The notes below the pieces were generated by a model. It made no database searches, had not been told where the DNA came from, and saw nothing but the letters and a program-made list of their open reading frames with translations. 35,133 nt of DNA, taken from the NCBI GenBank assembly GCA_016931615.1, contig JAFGEL010000031.1, positions 1 through 35,133 on the forward strand. The letters are read 5' to 3'. Source of the DNA: Desulfuromonadales bacterium. GTDB taxonomy: Bacteria; Desulfobacterota; Desulfuromonadia; Desulfuromonadales; Geopsychrobacteraceae. Positions 1-8,522 of the stretch are shown here, in pieces (position 1 is the stretch's first letter; each line of letters begins with the position of its first letter). Position numbers and translations under genes: made by a program.

Positions 1-843
1 GCTGTTGGTTGCGCTGGCCACCAGGCGGGCAACCGGGGTCAGCCCCTGTTGGTTGATCGCCTCTTCTCCGGCCAGCAGGGCCAGTCCGGCGCCGTCATTG
101 ATGGTCGAGGCGTTGCCGGCGGTAATCGTCCCCTCTTTACTGAATACCGGCCGCAGTCCGGAAAGTTTATCGATGCTGCCGCGGAAAGGTTCTTCGTCTG
201 CGCTGACGGAGGTTTCTCCTTTGCGTGATTTTTTCACCACAGTCACCAGTTCAGCGTCAAAGGTACCACTGTTGACGGCCGCCTGGGACAGGCTGTAAGA
301 GCGCACTGCGTAAGCGTCCTGTTCGTCACGGGAGAGGCCATGGCCGGCGACCCAGTCCTCGGTGATTTCCCCCATATGGCGTTTGGAGTAGGGATCCTGC
401 AGGCCGTCATAGACGATCAGATCAATCATTTCGCCGTTGCCGAGGCGTTGACCGAAACGAGCATTCTGAAGTGCGTAGGGTGCCAGGGACATGTTTTCCA
501 TGCCACCGGCGATAACCAGCTGTGAGTGGCCGAGTTGGATAGAATCAGCGCCCAGCATGATTGATTTAAGGCCGCTACCGCAGACCTTGTTGATGGTCAT
601 GGCGTGAACCTTGTCCGGCAGTCCTGCCAGACGCATGGCCTGACGCGCCGGGGCTTGAGCCGTGCCCCCTTGCAGGACCTGGCCGATGATCACTTCATCG
701 ATCTGATCGCCGACAAGTTTTGTCCGGGTCATGAGCTCAGCGATGACCTGCGAAGCCATCACCGGGGCCGGAATGTCACTCAAGGCCCCACCGAACGAAC
801 CAAAGGGGGTTCTGAGGGCGGATACAACAAAGACGTCTTTCAT
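1..843 (-). CDS. Acetyl-CoA acetyltransferase (thiolase), C-terminus cut by window edge
   Basis: The first 281 residues of a thiolase are encoded here, reading leftward off the window. The start (MKDVFVVSALRTPFGSFGGA) is the classic thiolase N-terminus. The nucleophilic cysteine lies in NKVCGSGLKS at about residue 88, and the loop GGMENMS follows. GNASTINDGAG near residue 250 is the usual thiolase II segment. Family members condense two acetyl-CoA or cleave acetoacetyl-CoA in the cytoplasm; direction and chain-length preference cannot be read here. An AGGAG ribosome site lies 7 bases before the ATG, which fixes the start. The catalytic His and second Cys near the C-terminus lie outside the window. 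It is divergent from the lactate operon across a 400-base AT-rich gap. Confidence 0.93.
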   Translation of the reverse strand, partial: MKDVFVVSALRTPFGSFGGALSDIPAPVMASQVIAELMTRTKLVGDQIDEVIIGQVLQGGTAQAPARQAMRLAGLPDKVHAMTINKVCGSGLKSIMLGADSIQLGHSQLVIAGGMENMSLAPYALQNARFGQRLGNGEMIDLIVYDGLQDPYSKRHMGEITEDWVAGHGLSRDEQDAYAVRSYSLSQAAVNSGTFDAELVTVVKKSRKGETSVSADEEPFRGSIDKLSGLRPVFSKEGTITAGNASTINDGAGLALLAGEEAINQQGLTPVARLVASATNS

Positions 844-1180
844 AGGAAATCTCCTGGTGTGAATGATGAGTAAGAACGTTTTCAGAGAAGCAAGGATTAT
901 TCCATTCACTCAAAAGGGTTTAAATGCAGAGGTTGAGCGCGAAGGCCATAATATATACTGATGCATATATGAGTCAAAAAAATATAAAAATTTACAACAT
1001 ATTGATAATGAATATAAAATAAACGATTCAAAAATAAATCAAACGATCAAAATAAAATCGAAAATCACAATCTCTGCTGATAGAAAAAGCAAAACAGGTA
1101 TTTTAAAGAATGCAAGTTGAAAAAGTTCCGGTTTTTATTTGTCCCCCGGCTCAATCGGAGCGGTGTGGTGGTTTTAGCGA
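844..1180. other. AT-rich intergenic region between thiolase and lactate operon
   Basis: No credible gene is seen. The central part (about 950-1100) is very AT-rich, with runs of A and T and a weak inverted repeat around the ATATAT words near 950-967. It must carry the leftward thiolase promoter, but no clear -35/-10 pair could be singled out on the minus strand. Confidence 0.5.
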
Positions 1181-1209
1181 TTGACTTCATAATAATGGTC
1201 ATATAATAT
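1181..1209 (+). promoter_or_regulatory. Candidate sigma70 promoter of the lactate utilisation operon
   Basis: TTGACT at 1181-1186 is followed by TATAAT at 1202-1207 (spacer 15) or TAATAT at 1204-1209 (spacer 17). Transcription would begin near 1214, inside the operator at 1213-1223. Confidence 0.6.
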
Positions 1210-1212
1210 CAC

Positions 1213-1223
1213 TGGTCAGACCA
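1213..1223. promoter_or_regulatory. FadR/LldR-type GntR operator TGGTCAGACCA
   Basis: TGGTCAGACCA is a near-perfect dyad matching the TGGTnnnACCA core recognised by FadR-subfamily GntR regulators, including the lactate regulators LldR/LutR and PdhR. It sits at the expected transcription start, a position that suits repression relieved by an effector such as lactate. No gene for this regulator is adjacent; the GntR gene at 24847 is far away and of a different look. Confidence 0.6.
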
Positions 1224-1247
1224 ATTAAACAACATGTGGATCTGCTT

Positions 1248-1811
1248 ATGATGAATCAGTCGTTAATCGAGCTATTTTCCGAAAAAGCTGTCGCCGTTGG
1301 CGCCGAGGTGATCTCCTGTACATCGATTGCCGAGGCTGCAACGTTTGTTGCCGGCAAAGTTGACGGGCCTCTCCTGGTCCCGACTTTCCCTTCCGGTTGT
1401 CGATCCGGGCTGGAAACTGTTCTTCGGGACGCCGGTCTCGACGTGCTCAATGCATTCAGTTCCGAAACGGCCGGGCGTGCGGACGGCGGTCTGACCGGAA
1501 CAAATTTCGCCATCGCCGATACCGGCTCTCTGGTTCTGGAGAGCACGGCAGAGGATATTCGCCTGGCGACGACCCTGCCGCCCAAACAGTTTGCTCTGCT
1601 CGACCCGGCCAAGATTGTTGCAGACGGTCTGGCGGCAGTCGATCCCATGCGCCGTCTTCACCAGCGTGATGCGCGCAATTATATCGCCTATATCACCGGA
1701 CCGAGCCGTACGGCTGATATCGAAAGAGTGTTGACGATCGGTGTCCATGGACCGAAAGAGTTGTTTATTCTCCTGGTCCCCGGATTCTCCAGTGATTTTC
1801 TGGAGATGTGA
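1248..1811 (+). CDS. lutC: LutC-type lactate utilisation protein (LUD domain)
   Basis: This 187-residue protein is a single LUD (DUF162) domain. Characteristic parts are PTFPSGCRSGLETVLRDAG, then GTNFAIADTGSLVLES, then a C-terminal GPSRTADIERVLTIGVHGPKE, which is the LutC signature. LutC is part of the LutABC complex that oxidises L-lactate to pyruvate; its exact role is not settled. The ATG at 1248 was chosen because a GGAT sits about 7 bases upstream. A GTG at 1236 and an ATG at 1251 are also in frame. The gene is followed after 13 bases by the LutB/LutA fusion, so the two form one operon. It lies about 25-30 bases downstream of the GntR operator. Confidence 0.9.
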   Translation: MMNQSLIELFSEKAVAVGAEVISCTSIAEAATFVAGKVDGPLLVPTFPSGCRSGLETVLRDAGLDVLNAFSSETAGRADGGLTGTNFAIADTGSLVLESTAEDIRLATTLPPKQFALLDPAKIVADGLAAVDPMRRLHQRDARNYIAYITGPSRTADIERVLTIGVHGPKELFILLVPGFSSDFLEM

Positions 1812-1824
1812 GGAGTCAATTGTT

Positions 1825-3990
1825 ATGAATAAACAACGCAGCAAAGATTACCGCAAACAGATTGATCAGGCCCTGGCCACGCCGAAGCTGCAGGATGCCC
1901 TGCATAAATTTGGAGACGCCTTTCTGGTGTCGCGGGAAAAAGCGTTCGGCGGGCTCGACTTTGAACAGTTGCGGGGCCGGATTGCCGAGATGAAAACCGG
2001 CGTTCGGGAGCATCATGGCGAACTTATGGAACAGTTTATCGCCAATGCTGAAGCTGCCGGTGCGATTGTTTATCAAGCCAGGGATGCGGCTGATGCCAAC
2101 CGCTACATCGCCGATCTGGCTCGGCGGAAAAAAGCGACGCTGGGGGTGAAAAGCAAAAGTATGGTCAGCGAGGAAATCCATCTCAATAAGGCTCTGGAAA
2201 AAGCCGGAACCCGGGCACTGGAGACCGACCTGGGGGAATGGATCGTTCAGCTGGCCGGGCAGCGCCCCAGTCACATGGTGATGCCGGCGATTCACATGTT
2301 CAAAGAAGAGGTTGCCGAGCTGTTCAGCAAAGAGACCGGCCGGCAGGAACCGGCCGAAATCGAACATCTGGTTGAGGTTGCGCGCCGGCAGCTGCGGGAG
2401 AGTTACTTTCAGGCCGAGATCGGCATCACCGGAGCCAATGTTGCCATCGCCGAAACCGGTGGAATCGCCCTGGTGACCAACGAAGGCAACGCCCGTCTGG
2501 CTTCAACTCTGCCGAAAGTTCACGTGGCGTTGATCGGTATCGAGAAACTGGTTCCAACCCTTGAAGACGCTGCGCGGGTCGTGCAGATCCTGCCGAAAAA
2601 TGCCACGGGGCAGTTGTTGACCTCCTATGTGACCTGGATTCGCGGGGCCGTACCCTGCGGTGACGAGGAGAAGGAACTGCATTTTGTGTTGCTCGACAAT
2701 GGGCGCAGTTCGCTGGCTGAATCAACCCAGTGCCGGGATGCTCTCAACTGTATTCGCTGCGGTGCCTGTGCCAATGTCTGCCCGGTTTATCAAACCGTCG
2801 GCGGGCATGTCTTCGGCCACATTTATATCGGTGCAATCGGAATCATTCTGACCGCGTTCTATCACGGGCTGGATAACGCCGCGGAACTGGTCAAGGCCTG
2901 TATCGGCTGTCGTTCCTGTGTTTCCGTCTGTCCCGCCAACATTGATCTTGAAGAAATTATTCTTCACCTGCGGGAAACCGTCGGTGATGAAGAGGGAATC
3001 GGTGCCGGTAAGGCGCTGGTGTTCCGCAAGGTGATGCAGAACCGCAAGCTTTTCCATACCATGATTAAAGCTGCCAGCATGTTGCAGAAGCCGGTCACCC
3101 GCGGTGAGCGAACGATCCGGCATCTGCCGCTGTTTTTCTCGCCGCTGACGGAATGGCGGACGCTGCCGGCCATTGCTGATACCGCCTTGCGGGATGCATT
3201 TAAAGCGAAAGCGCAGCAGGTTGAGAAGCCGCGTTACCGGGTCGCCCTGTTTGGCGGCTGCGCCAATGATTTTCTCTATCCCGAGCTGGGTCTCGATCTG
3301 ATCGAGGTGATGAATGCCCTGGATGTTGAAGTCTTCTATCCTCAAGAACAGAATTGTTGTGGAATTCCGGCAATCTACTCCGGCGAAAAAGAGACTGCAG
3401 TCGAACTGGCCAAGCAAAATATCGACGCCATGTTGGCGGGTCATCCCGATTATGTGCTGACGACCTGTCCGACCTGTGCCATGGCGTTGAAGCACAACTT
3501 TGTCGAACATCTTAAAGACAACCCCGCCTGGGCGAAAAAGGCCGAGAAGCTTTCCAGCATCACCGTGGATGCCGCCAGTTTTGTGCTCAACCAGTTGGAT
3601 GGGGCCGGCATCTTCGCCGACCTGGCTGAAAAAGAAAAGATCACTTATCACGACTCCTGTCACCTTAAACGAGGTGTCGGGGTCTGGCAGGAGCCCCGTC
3701 GCCTGATCAAAGAATCGGGTCATGACCTGGTTGAGATGGACCATGCGGACCGCTGTTGCGGTTTTGGCGGATCCTACTCGCTGACCAGCCATCCGGACAT
3801 TTCCAGGAAGATCCTCGCGGACAAAGTCCATGATATCGAGGCTTCCGGCGCGACCTGTGTAGCGATGGATTGCCCGGGCTGCATGATGCAGATCCGTGGT
3901 GGATTGGAAAAGGCTGAAGTCCCGGTACGGGCTCAGCATACCATTGAATTACTGGCTGCAGCGCTGCGCAATAAACCGACGGAAAAATAA
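1825..3990 (+). CDS. Fused LutB-LutA L-lactate oxidation iron-sulfur protein
   Basis: This 721-residue protein joins LutB (LldF) and LutA (LldE) in one chain. Residues about 60-300 form a LUD domain with GANVAIAETGGIALVTNEGN. Two 4Fe-4S motifs follow: CIRCGACANVCP (C309, C312, C315, C319) and CIGCRSCVSVCP (C359, C362, C365, C369). The C-terminal third carries two CCG domains: GGCANDF with NCCGIP (C511, C512), and DSCH with RCCGFGGSY (C644, C645). These are the cysteine-rich domains of LldE/HdrB-like proteins. With LutC it should oxidise lactate to pyruvate in the cytoplasm, electrons leaving through the Fe-S clusters. The ATG at 1825 has AGGAG 9 bases upstream; an upstream in-frame GTG would overlap lutC and is not needed. 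Confidence 0.92.
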   Translation: MNKQRSKDYRKQIDQALATPKLQDALHKFGDAFLVSREKAFGGLDFEQLRGRIAEMKTGVREHHGELMEQFIANAEAAGAIVYQARDAADANRYIADLARRKKATLGVKSKSMVSEEIHLNKALEKAGTRALETDLGEWIVQLAGQRPSHMVMPAIHMFKEEVAELFSKETGRQEPAEIEHLVEVARRQLRESYFQAEIGITGANVAIAETGGIALVTNEGNARLASTLPKVHVALIGIEKLVPTLEDAARVVQILPKNATGQLLTSYVTWIRGAVPCGDEEKELHFVLLDNGRSSLAESTQCRDALNCIRCGACANVCPVYQTVGGHVFGHIYIGAIGIILTAFYHGLDNAAELVKACIGCRSCVSVCPANIDLEEIILHLRETVGDEEGIGAGKALVFRKVMQNRKLFHTMIKAASMLQKPVTRGERTIRHLPLFFSPLTEWRTLPAIADTALRDAFKAKAQQVEKPRYRVALFGGCANDFLYPELGLDLIEVMNALDVEVFYPQEQNCCGIPAIYSGEKETAVELAKQNIDAMLAGHPDYVLTTCPTCAMALKHNFVEHLKDNPAWAKKAEKLSSITVDAASFVLNQLDGAGIFADLAEKEKITYHDSCHLKRGVGVWQEPRRLIKESGHDLVEMDHADRCCGFGGSYSLTSHPDISRKILADKVHDIEASGATCVAMDCPGCMMQIRGGLEKAEVPVRAQHTIELLAAALRNKPTEK

Positions 3991-4030
3991 CTCAGTTTTT
4001 GACGTGTGAATCTCTCTCTCACATGTTTAC

Positions 4031-4063
4031 CCCGCCAGGCCCTCCTCCCTGGCGGGTTTTTTT
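4031..4063 (+). terminator. Rho-independent terminator after the lactate operon
   Basis: A perfect 9-base-pair stem CCCGCCAGG / CCTGGCGGG (4031-4039 and 4048-4056) with an 8-base loop is followed by seven T. It lies 41 bases after the stop codon. Confidence 0.9.
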
Positions 4064-4087
4064 ATTTATCCGCTGAAATGAGAAAGC

Positions 4088-4116
4088 TTGATTCATCCCC
4101 GGAAAAGCTCTAAAAA
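4088..4116 (+). promoter_or_regulatory. Weak candidate promoter of the first hybrid kinase
   Basis: TTGATT at 4088-4093 and TAAAAA at 4111-4116 have a 17-base spacer. They lie between the terminator and the kinase start, but the -10 match is poor. Confidence 0.3.
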
Positions 4117-4158
4117 AGGTTTAATTTCCCTGTTTTTGTCAACTGAAGCGCAACGGTT

Positions 4159-6993
4159 ATGAAAACTAAAGTCAGTTTTATTCGCACGATTCGCATCTGG
4201 GGTGTGGTGTTTCTGCTGCTTCTCGGTGCGGTGGCTATTGTTCTGGACGCCGGCGGTGGTTATCGTTTAGCCAGGACGCGCGCTGATCTGATGCGGAAAG
4301 AGTATACCGAGCAGCAACGCGAACGGATCAAATGCGAGGTTGAGCGGGTTGTCAAGCTGATCAATTTTCAGACTGAAAAAATCATTGAACAGAGAAAAAC
4401 CGATGTTCTGAACCGGGTCTACGAAGCTCATGCCATCGCCGACAATATCTATCGTCAGCACCGGGCCAGCAAAACTCCGGCGGAGATCCGCTGGCTCATT
4501 ATCGATGCGATCAGACCGATTCGCTATGATGGTGGTGATGGTTATTTTTTCATCACCGGTCTGGATGGAACCGAGCATCTTTTTGCGGCTCGCCCCGATT
4601 TCGAAAATAGCAACATGCTCGATGTCCAGGATTCTCAGGGTCATTACGTCGTGCGTGACATGATTGCCATTGCCCGGGGGCGCGGTGAAGGATTTTATCA
4701 GTATCGCTGGACGAAACCCTACCTGTCCGGGAATGATTACCTGAAAATTTCTTATGTCAAACGTTTTGAGCCCTATGACTGGTTGATCGGCAGCGGAGTC
4801 TATCTTGATGATGTCGATCAGGTGATGCGCGAAATCGTGGCCCGTCATGTTGAAGCTCATCGTTTCGGACCGAATCGGCAAGGCTACGTTTTTATCCTTG
4901 ATCTGCTTGATATCAACGGGGGTAAGGATTTTGCCATCATGTATGCTAATCCCAACCGCCCGGATATCGTCGGCAAGCATATTTCTGATGATCTGCAGGA
5001 TGCCCGGGGGAAAATGTTCCGTAAGGAGTTTCTCAAGGGGCTCAGGGAAAAGGGAGAATGTTTTGTCGATTATTGGTACAAGAAATTCGATCAGCCCGAG
5101 CCCAGTCCCAAAACCAGTTATTTCAAATTGGCCGGTGAAGGCCGTTTCATTGTCGCCGCCGGGGTCTACCTCGATGATGTCGAGGATAAGATTCTCGCTA
5201 TGCAGGCCCAGAGCGCCGCTGATATCAAACGGAATGTCTTGTTGTTTGTTTTTGCCCTTGGCGGGACGATCGCTGTCTTTCTATTGCTGTTGAACCGGCT
5301 AAGCAGTCGGATGAAGAAAGATTTTTCCCTCTTCGCTGATTTTTTCAGCCGGGCGGCTTATTCTTCTGAAGCCATTGATCAAAACCTTGTCCGCTTCGCC
5401 GAACTCGATCATATGGCAGCATCAGCCAACCGCATGCTGGAAGACAAGCGTTTGGCTGAAAAAGCGATGCGTGACGAACGCGAGCAATTAAAGGTCACGC
5501 TGCTTTCCATTGTCGATGGTGTTATTACCGTTGATGATTCCGGGCGGGTTGAACTGATGAACCCGGTCGCCGAACAACTGACCGGCTGGCGGCAGGACGA
5601 GGTTGCCGGTCAGGCGTTCAGGGCCGTTTTCCACTTTCAGCTTCTCGGTGATTCCAGCGACCCAACACAGCCGTCGGTCGCTGATCCTCTGCTTCAGTTG
5701 CAGGGGGTTCCTGAGCGGCAGGGGGTCCTGGTTGCAAAATCGGGCAGTGAATGTCGTATTTCAGCAAGTGTCGCTCCTATTTATGAAGGGGACGGATCTC
5801 TGCACGGTCAGGTGGTTGTCTTTCGCGATGAAACTGAGCGGATTAAGACCGAAGAAGAGCTTTTCAAAGTGAAAAAACTCGAGTCCGTGGGCCTGCTGGC
5901 CGGGGGGATCGCACACGATTTCAACAATATTCTCGCCGGGCTTTTTGGAAATCTGGAACTGGCCAAGCGAAAACTTGATCCTGGGCATGCGGCTTTTCCC
6001 TATCTGAAAGTCGCTCATCATGCGCTGGACAGGGCGACCGGTCTGACTAATCAGTTGCTGACTTTTGCCAAGGGGGGAGATCCTGTTCTGGAACAGATCG
6101 ATATTCAACAGCTGATCGCTGATGTCGTCCAGTTCAATCTCAGCGGCAGCCAGGTTAAAGCGGAGTTTCAGATTGCTGAGGACCTGTGGTCGGTCGAGGC
6201 TGATAAAGGCCAGCTTGGGCAGGTGATTGCCAATTTGACGATCAACGCCAAGCATGCCATGCCGATGGGCGGCCTCCTCAAGGTGACGGCAGAGAATTGT
6301 TCCCGATCGGAGATGGATTCGGTGACGCAACCTCCTGGAAATTTCATTCGTTTGTCCATCGCGGATGAAGGAATCGGCATGTCTGAGGAGATCATTGATA
6401 AGATATTCGATCCCTACTTTACCACTAAGCACACCGGTAGCGGCCTCGGGTTAGCCACGGTCAGAAGTATCGTGGAAAAACATCGCGGCAGTATTGAGGT
6501 GACATCACGGCCGGGCGAAGGGACGGTCTTCACCCTTGATCTTCCCGCCGTCCGTCATGCGCTCAACAATGGTCAGGATGAAGCTTTTCCAGTCACTGAT
6601 TCTGTGGTGAAAGAAGCCCGGGTTCTGGTCGTTGATGATGAAGACATGGTTCTGACTGTTCTGAGTGATATGCTCCAACTGATGGGCTGTCAGGTCGATC
6701 AGGCGGTCGACGGTGAATCCGGAAAAGATCGATATTTTGCTGCTCTGGACGACCGGCAACCTTATGATCTGGTGATTATGGATTTGACCATCCCGGGGGG
6801 AATGAGCGGTAAGGAGGCCTGTGACCAGATCCGTTTACGTGATCCCGATGCGAAGGTCATCGCCGCGAGCGGTTATTCAAACGATCCGATCATGGCGCAT
6901 TACCAACGCTATGGTTTTGCCGGTCGCATCGTTAAGCCTTTTCAGTTCGCAGGGGTTGAGAGCGAAGTTGCCCGGGTTTTATCTAAAGGATAA
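4159..6993 (+). CDS. Double-Cache hybrid sensor histidine kinase with PAS and receiver domains
   Basis: A 944-residue membrane sensor. A first membrane segment (about 13-33) leads to a large extracytoplasmic region with two Cache-like repeats, each containing DYWYK/YQYRW-like and WLIGSGVYLDDV / FIVAAGVYLDDV motifs. The second membrane segment is at about 359-378. A PAS domain (about 440-560) precedes the dimerisation domain with the phosphoacceptor H586 in GGIAHDFNNILAG. The ATPase domain has NLTINAKHAM and DPYFTTKHTGSGLGLATV. A C-terminal receiver (about 819-940) has VVDDED and phosphoacceptor D875. Cache sensors often bind small carboxylates or amino acids, but the ligand is unknown. There is no separate output regulator beside it. 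The thioredoxin gene starts 3 bases after its stop. The ribosome site is weak. Confidence 0.93.
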   Translation: MKTKVSFIRTIRIWGVVFLLLLGAVAIVLDAGGGYRLARTRADLMRKEYTEQQRERIKCEVERVVKLINFQTEKIIEQRKTDVLNRVYEAHAIADNIYRQHRASKTPAEIRWLIIDAIRPIRYDGGDGYFFITGLDGTEHLFAARPDFENSNMLDVQDSQGHYVVRDMIAIARGRGEGFYQYRWTKPYLSGNDYLKISYVKRFEPYDWLIGSGVYLDDVDQVMREIVARHVEAHRFGPNRQGYVFILDLLDINGGKDFAIMYANPNRPDIVGKHISDDLQDARGKMFRKEFLKGLREKGECFVDYWYKKFDQPEPSPKTSYFKLAGEGRFIVAAGVYLDDVEDKILAMQAQSAADIKRNVLLFVFALGGTIAVFLLLLNRLSSRMKKDFSLFADFFSRAAYSSEAIDQNLVRFAELDHMAASANRMLEDKRLAEKAMRDEREQLKVTLLSIVDGVITVDDSGRVELMNPVAEQLTGWRQDEVAGQAFRAVFHFQLLGDSSDPTQPSVADPLLQLQGVPERQGVLVAKSGSECRISASVAPIYEGDGSLHGQVVVFRDETERIKTEEELFKVKKLESVGLLAGGIAHDFNNILAGLFGNLELAKRKLDPGHAAFPYLKVAHHALDRATGLTNQLLTFAKGGDPVLEQIDIQQLIADVVQFNLSGSQVKAEFQIAEDLWSVEADKGQLGQVIANLTINAKHAMPMGGLLKVTAENCSRSEMDSVTQPPGNFIRLSIADEGIGMSEEIIDKIFDPYFTTKHTGSGLGLATVRSIVEKHRGSIEVTSRPGEGTVFTLDLPAVRHALNNGQDEAFPVTDSVVKEARVLVVDDEDMVLTVLSDMLQLMGCQVDQAVDGESGKDRYFAALDDRQPYDLVIMDLTIPGGMSGKEACDQIRLRDPDAKVIAASGYSNDPIMAHYQRYGFAGRIVKPFQFAGVESEVARVLSKG

Positions 6994-6996
6994 AAA

Positions 6997-7431
6997 ATGG
7001 AATCACTGCATATTGTCTGTCCCCATTGTCTGGTGATTAATCGGCTGCAGGCATCCAAGCTGAATGCCGATCCCAAGTGCGGAAAATGCAAGCAAGCGCT
7101 GTTCTTTGGTGAGCCGATTGAACTCAACAGCCGCTCTTTTTCCCAGCACCGGCAGAAGAATGATATTCCCCTGCTGGTCGATTGCTGGGCGCCTTGGTGC
7201 GGACCCTGCAAGATGATGGGGCCGGCATTTGCCGCGGCGGCCAAGCAGTTGGAGCCACGCTTCAGGCTGGCCAAAGTCAATACCGAAAATGAACAGCAAC
7301 TGGGAGCTCAGCTGAATATTCGCTCGATCCCGACCCTTGTTCTGTACGTGCATGGAGAAGAACGCGCCCGCCAGTCCGGGGCCCTGACCAGTGCTCAGAT
7401 TATTCAATGGGTTCATCAACAAGCGGTGTAA
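6997..7431 (+). CDS. trxC: Thioredoxin 2 (zinc-binding thioredoxin)
   Basis: The 144-residue protein begins with a zinc ribbon (C8-PH-C11 and C28-GK-C31). A thioredoxin fold follows with active site WCGPC (C68, C71) and the cis-proline segment IRSIPTLVLY. The length and the N-terminal zinc module match TrxC rather than TrxA. It reduces disulfides in the cytoplasm. The start lies 3 bases after the kinase stop with AAGGA just upstream, and the half-permease gene begins 6 bases after its stop, so it is probably cotranscribed with both. Confidence 0.92.
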   Translation: MESLHIVCPHCLVINRLQASKLNADPKCGKCKQALFFGEPIELNSRSFSQHRQKNDIPLLVDCWAPWCGPCKMMGPAFAAAAKQLEPRFRLAKVNTENEQQLGAQLNIRSIPTLVLYVHGEERARQSGALTSAQIIQWVHQQAV

Positions 7432-7437
7432 TTGTCT

Positions 7438-7899
7438 ATGAACGATATGCGTCGGCCAAAGCCTGAAGGGCACGACCTCACGGCCAATTTTAAAAAAACC
7501 TGGAGTATGTTCCTGCGCATGGCCCCCAATATCCTGGCGGTGTCACTGCTGTCCGGGTTTATCATGGAATTTGTGCCCCTCAAGCGCTTTTCCGAACTTC
7601 TGGGAGGGGGCTTTCTGACCGACGGTTTGATCGGAGCCGCCATCGGATCGATTTCGATCGGCAACCCCCTGGTCAGCTATGTGCTTGGGGGAGAGCTGCT
7701 TGATCAGGGGGTCAGCCTGATGGCGGTTACGGCGCTGCTGGTGAGTTGGGTTACGGTTGGCAGCATTCAACTTCCGGCCGAGATACAGACTTTTGGAGGA
7801 CGTTTCGCGCTGGTGCGCAATGGGTTATCGTTTCTTTTTGCCCTGGTGATCGCCTTTCTGGTGCTGGCCAGTCTGAAACTTCTTTCGGCCGCCATATGA
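7438..7899 (+). CDS. Half-size permease of the DUF318/YraQ-ArsP type, first half
   Basis: A 153-residue membrane protein with about four hydrophobic segments. LSGFIMEFVPLKRFSELLGGG and the glycine-rich stretch GAAIGSISIGNPLVSYVLGG resemble one repeat of the two-repeat permeases of the DUF318 (ArsP_1/YraQ) family, which normally have about 300 or more residues. The substrate is unknown; some family members export arsenicals. The ATG at 7438 is the likely start; a TTG two codons earlier is possible. Its stop overlaps the start of the next gene in an ATGA, so the two halves are probably made together and pair up. The family call rests on motif resemblance only. Confidence 0.7.
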   Translation: MNDMRRPKPEGHDLTANFKKTWSMFLRMAPNILAVSLLSGFIMEFVPLKRFSELLGGGFLTDGLIGAAIGSISIGNPLVSYVLGGELLDQGVSLMAVTALLVSWVTVGSIQLPAEIQTFGGRFALVRNGLSFLFALVIAFLVLASLKLLSAAI

Positions 7900-8423
7900 A
7901 AAAAACTCCCAACCGGAAGGTCGAAAAGGCGTCCCCGGGGGGCGCGTGGGTTTTTCTGCTGACTGTTGCGGTCTGTTACCTGGTGGCTCTTGTTGTGGCA
8001 CCGGAACGAGCAACCGGCGCTCTGACTTTCAGTGGCAGAATGCTGATAAAATTGCTGCCGGTCCTGGCGGTCGTTTACTGCCTGATGTTTTTGAGCAATC
8101 TGCTGATCAAGCCCCGTTGGGTCAAGCAGCACGTTGGACAGGATTCCGGTTGGAAAGGTCTCGCGATTGCCGTTATCGGCGGGATTTTTTCCATGGGGCC
8201 AATCTATGTCTGGTACGAATTTCTCAAGGATCTGCACGGCAAGGGGATGCGCACGAGCTTAATTGCTTCGTTCCTCTATGCCCGCAGTGTCAAGCCTCAA
8301 CTGCTGCCTCTGATGATTCTTTATTTCGGTTGGCTTTACGCCTTGGTACTGACCTTTTACCTGATCCTCTTTGCGATTTTCAATGGCTGGATCACGGAGC
8401 GTTTGTCTTCTCCGCGGTCATAA
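7896..8423 (+). CDS. Half-size permease of the DUF318/YraQ-ArsP type, second half
   Basis: A 175-residue membrane protein with a basic N-terminus and about four to five membrane segments. GGIFSMGPIYVWYEFLKDL followed by ASFLYARSVKPQLLPLM looks like the second repeat of a DUF318-type permease. The start codon overlaps the previous stop (ATGA at 7896-7899), which favours coupled translation and a heterodimeric transporter. The adjacent thioredoxin may serve the same process, but this is not shown by the sequence. Confidence 0.68.
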   Translation: MKKTPNRKVEKASPGGAWVFLLTVAVCYLVALVVAPERATGALTFSGRMLIKLLPVLAVVYCLMFLSNLLIKPRWVKQHVGQDSGWKGLAIAVIGGIFSMGPIYVWYEFLKDLHGKGMRTSLIASFLYARSVKPQLLPLMILYFGWLYALVLTFYLILFAIFNGWITERLSSPRS

Positions 8424-8522
8424 AAGAGCACTCGCGGATTGCTTCACTGCGGCTCATGCGCTTGTGTTTCAATTGCGCAAAACCGCGTCCATCGTCACCT
8501 ACAACATGCAGCCGGAGCTTCA

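Noticed and set aside
1272-1844. Antisense frame covering lutC
   Set aside because: No family features; lutC is well supported on the other strand.
2722-3939. Long open frame (405 codons) on the minus strand opposite the LutB-LutA fusion
   Set aside because: The plus strand shows clear Fe-S and CCG motifs. The antisense product has no recognisable domain and no ribosome site, and is an effect of codon bias.
5761-6432. Antisense frame opposite the histidine kinase core
   Set aside because: It lies opposite conserved kinase motifs and has no ribosome site.
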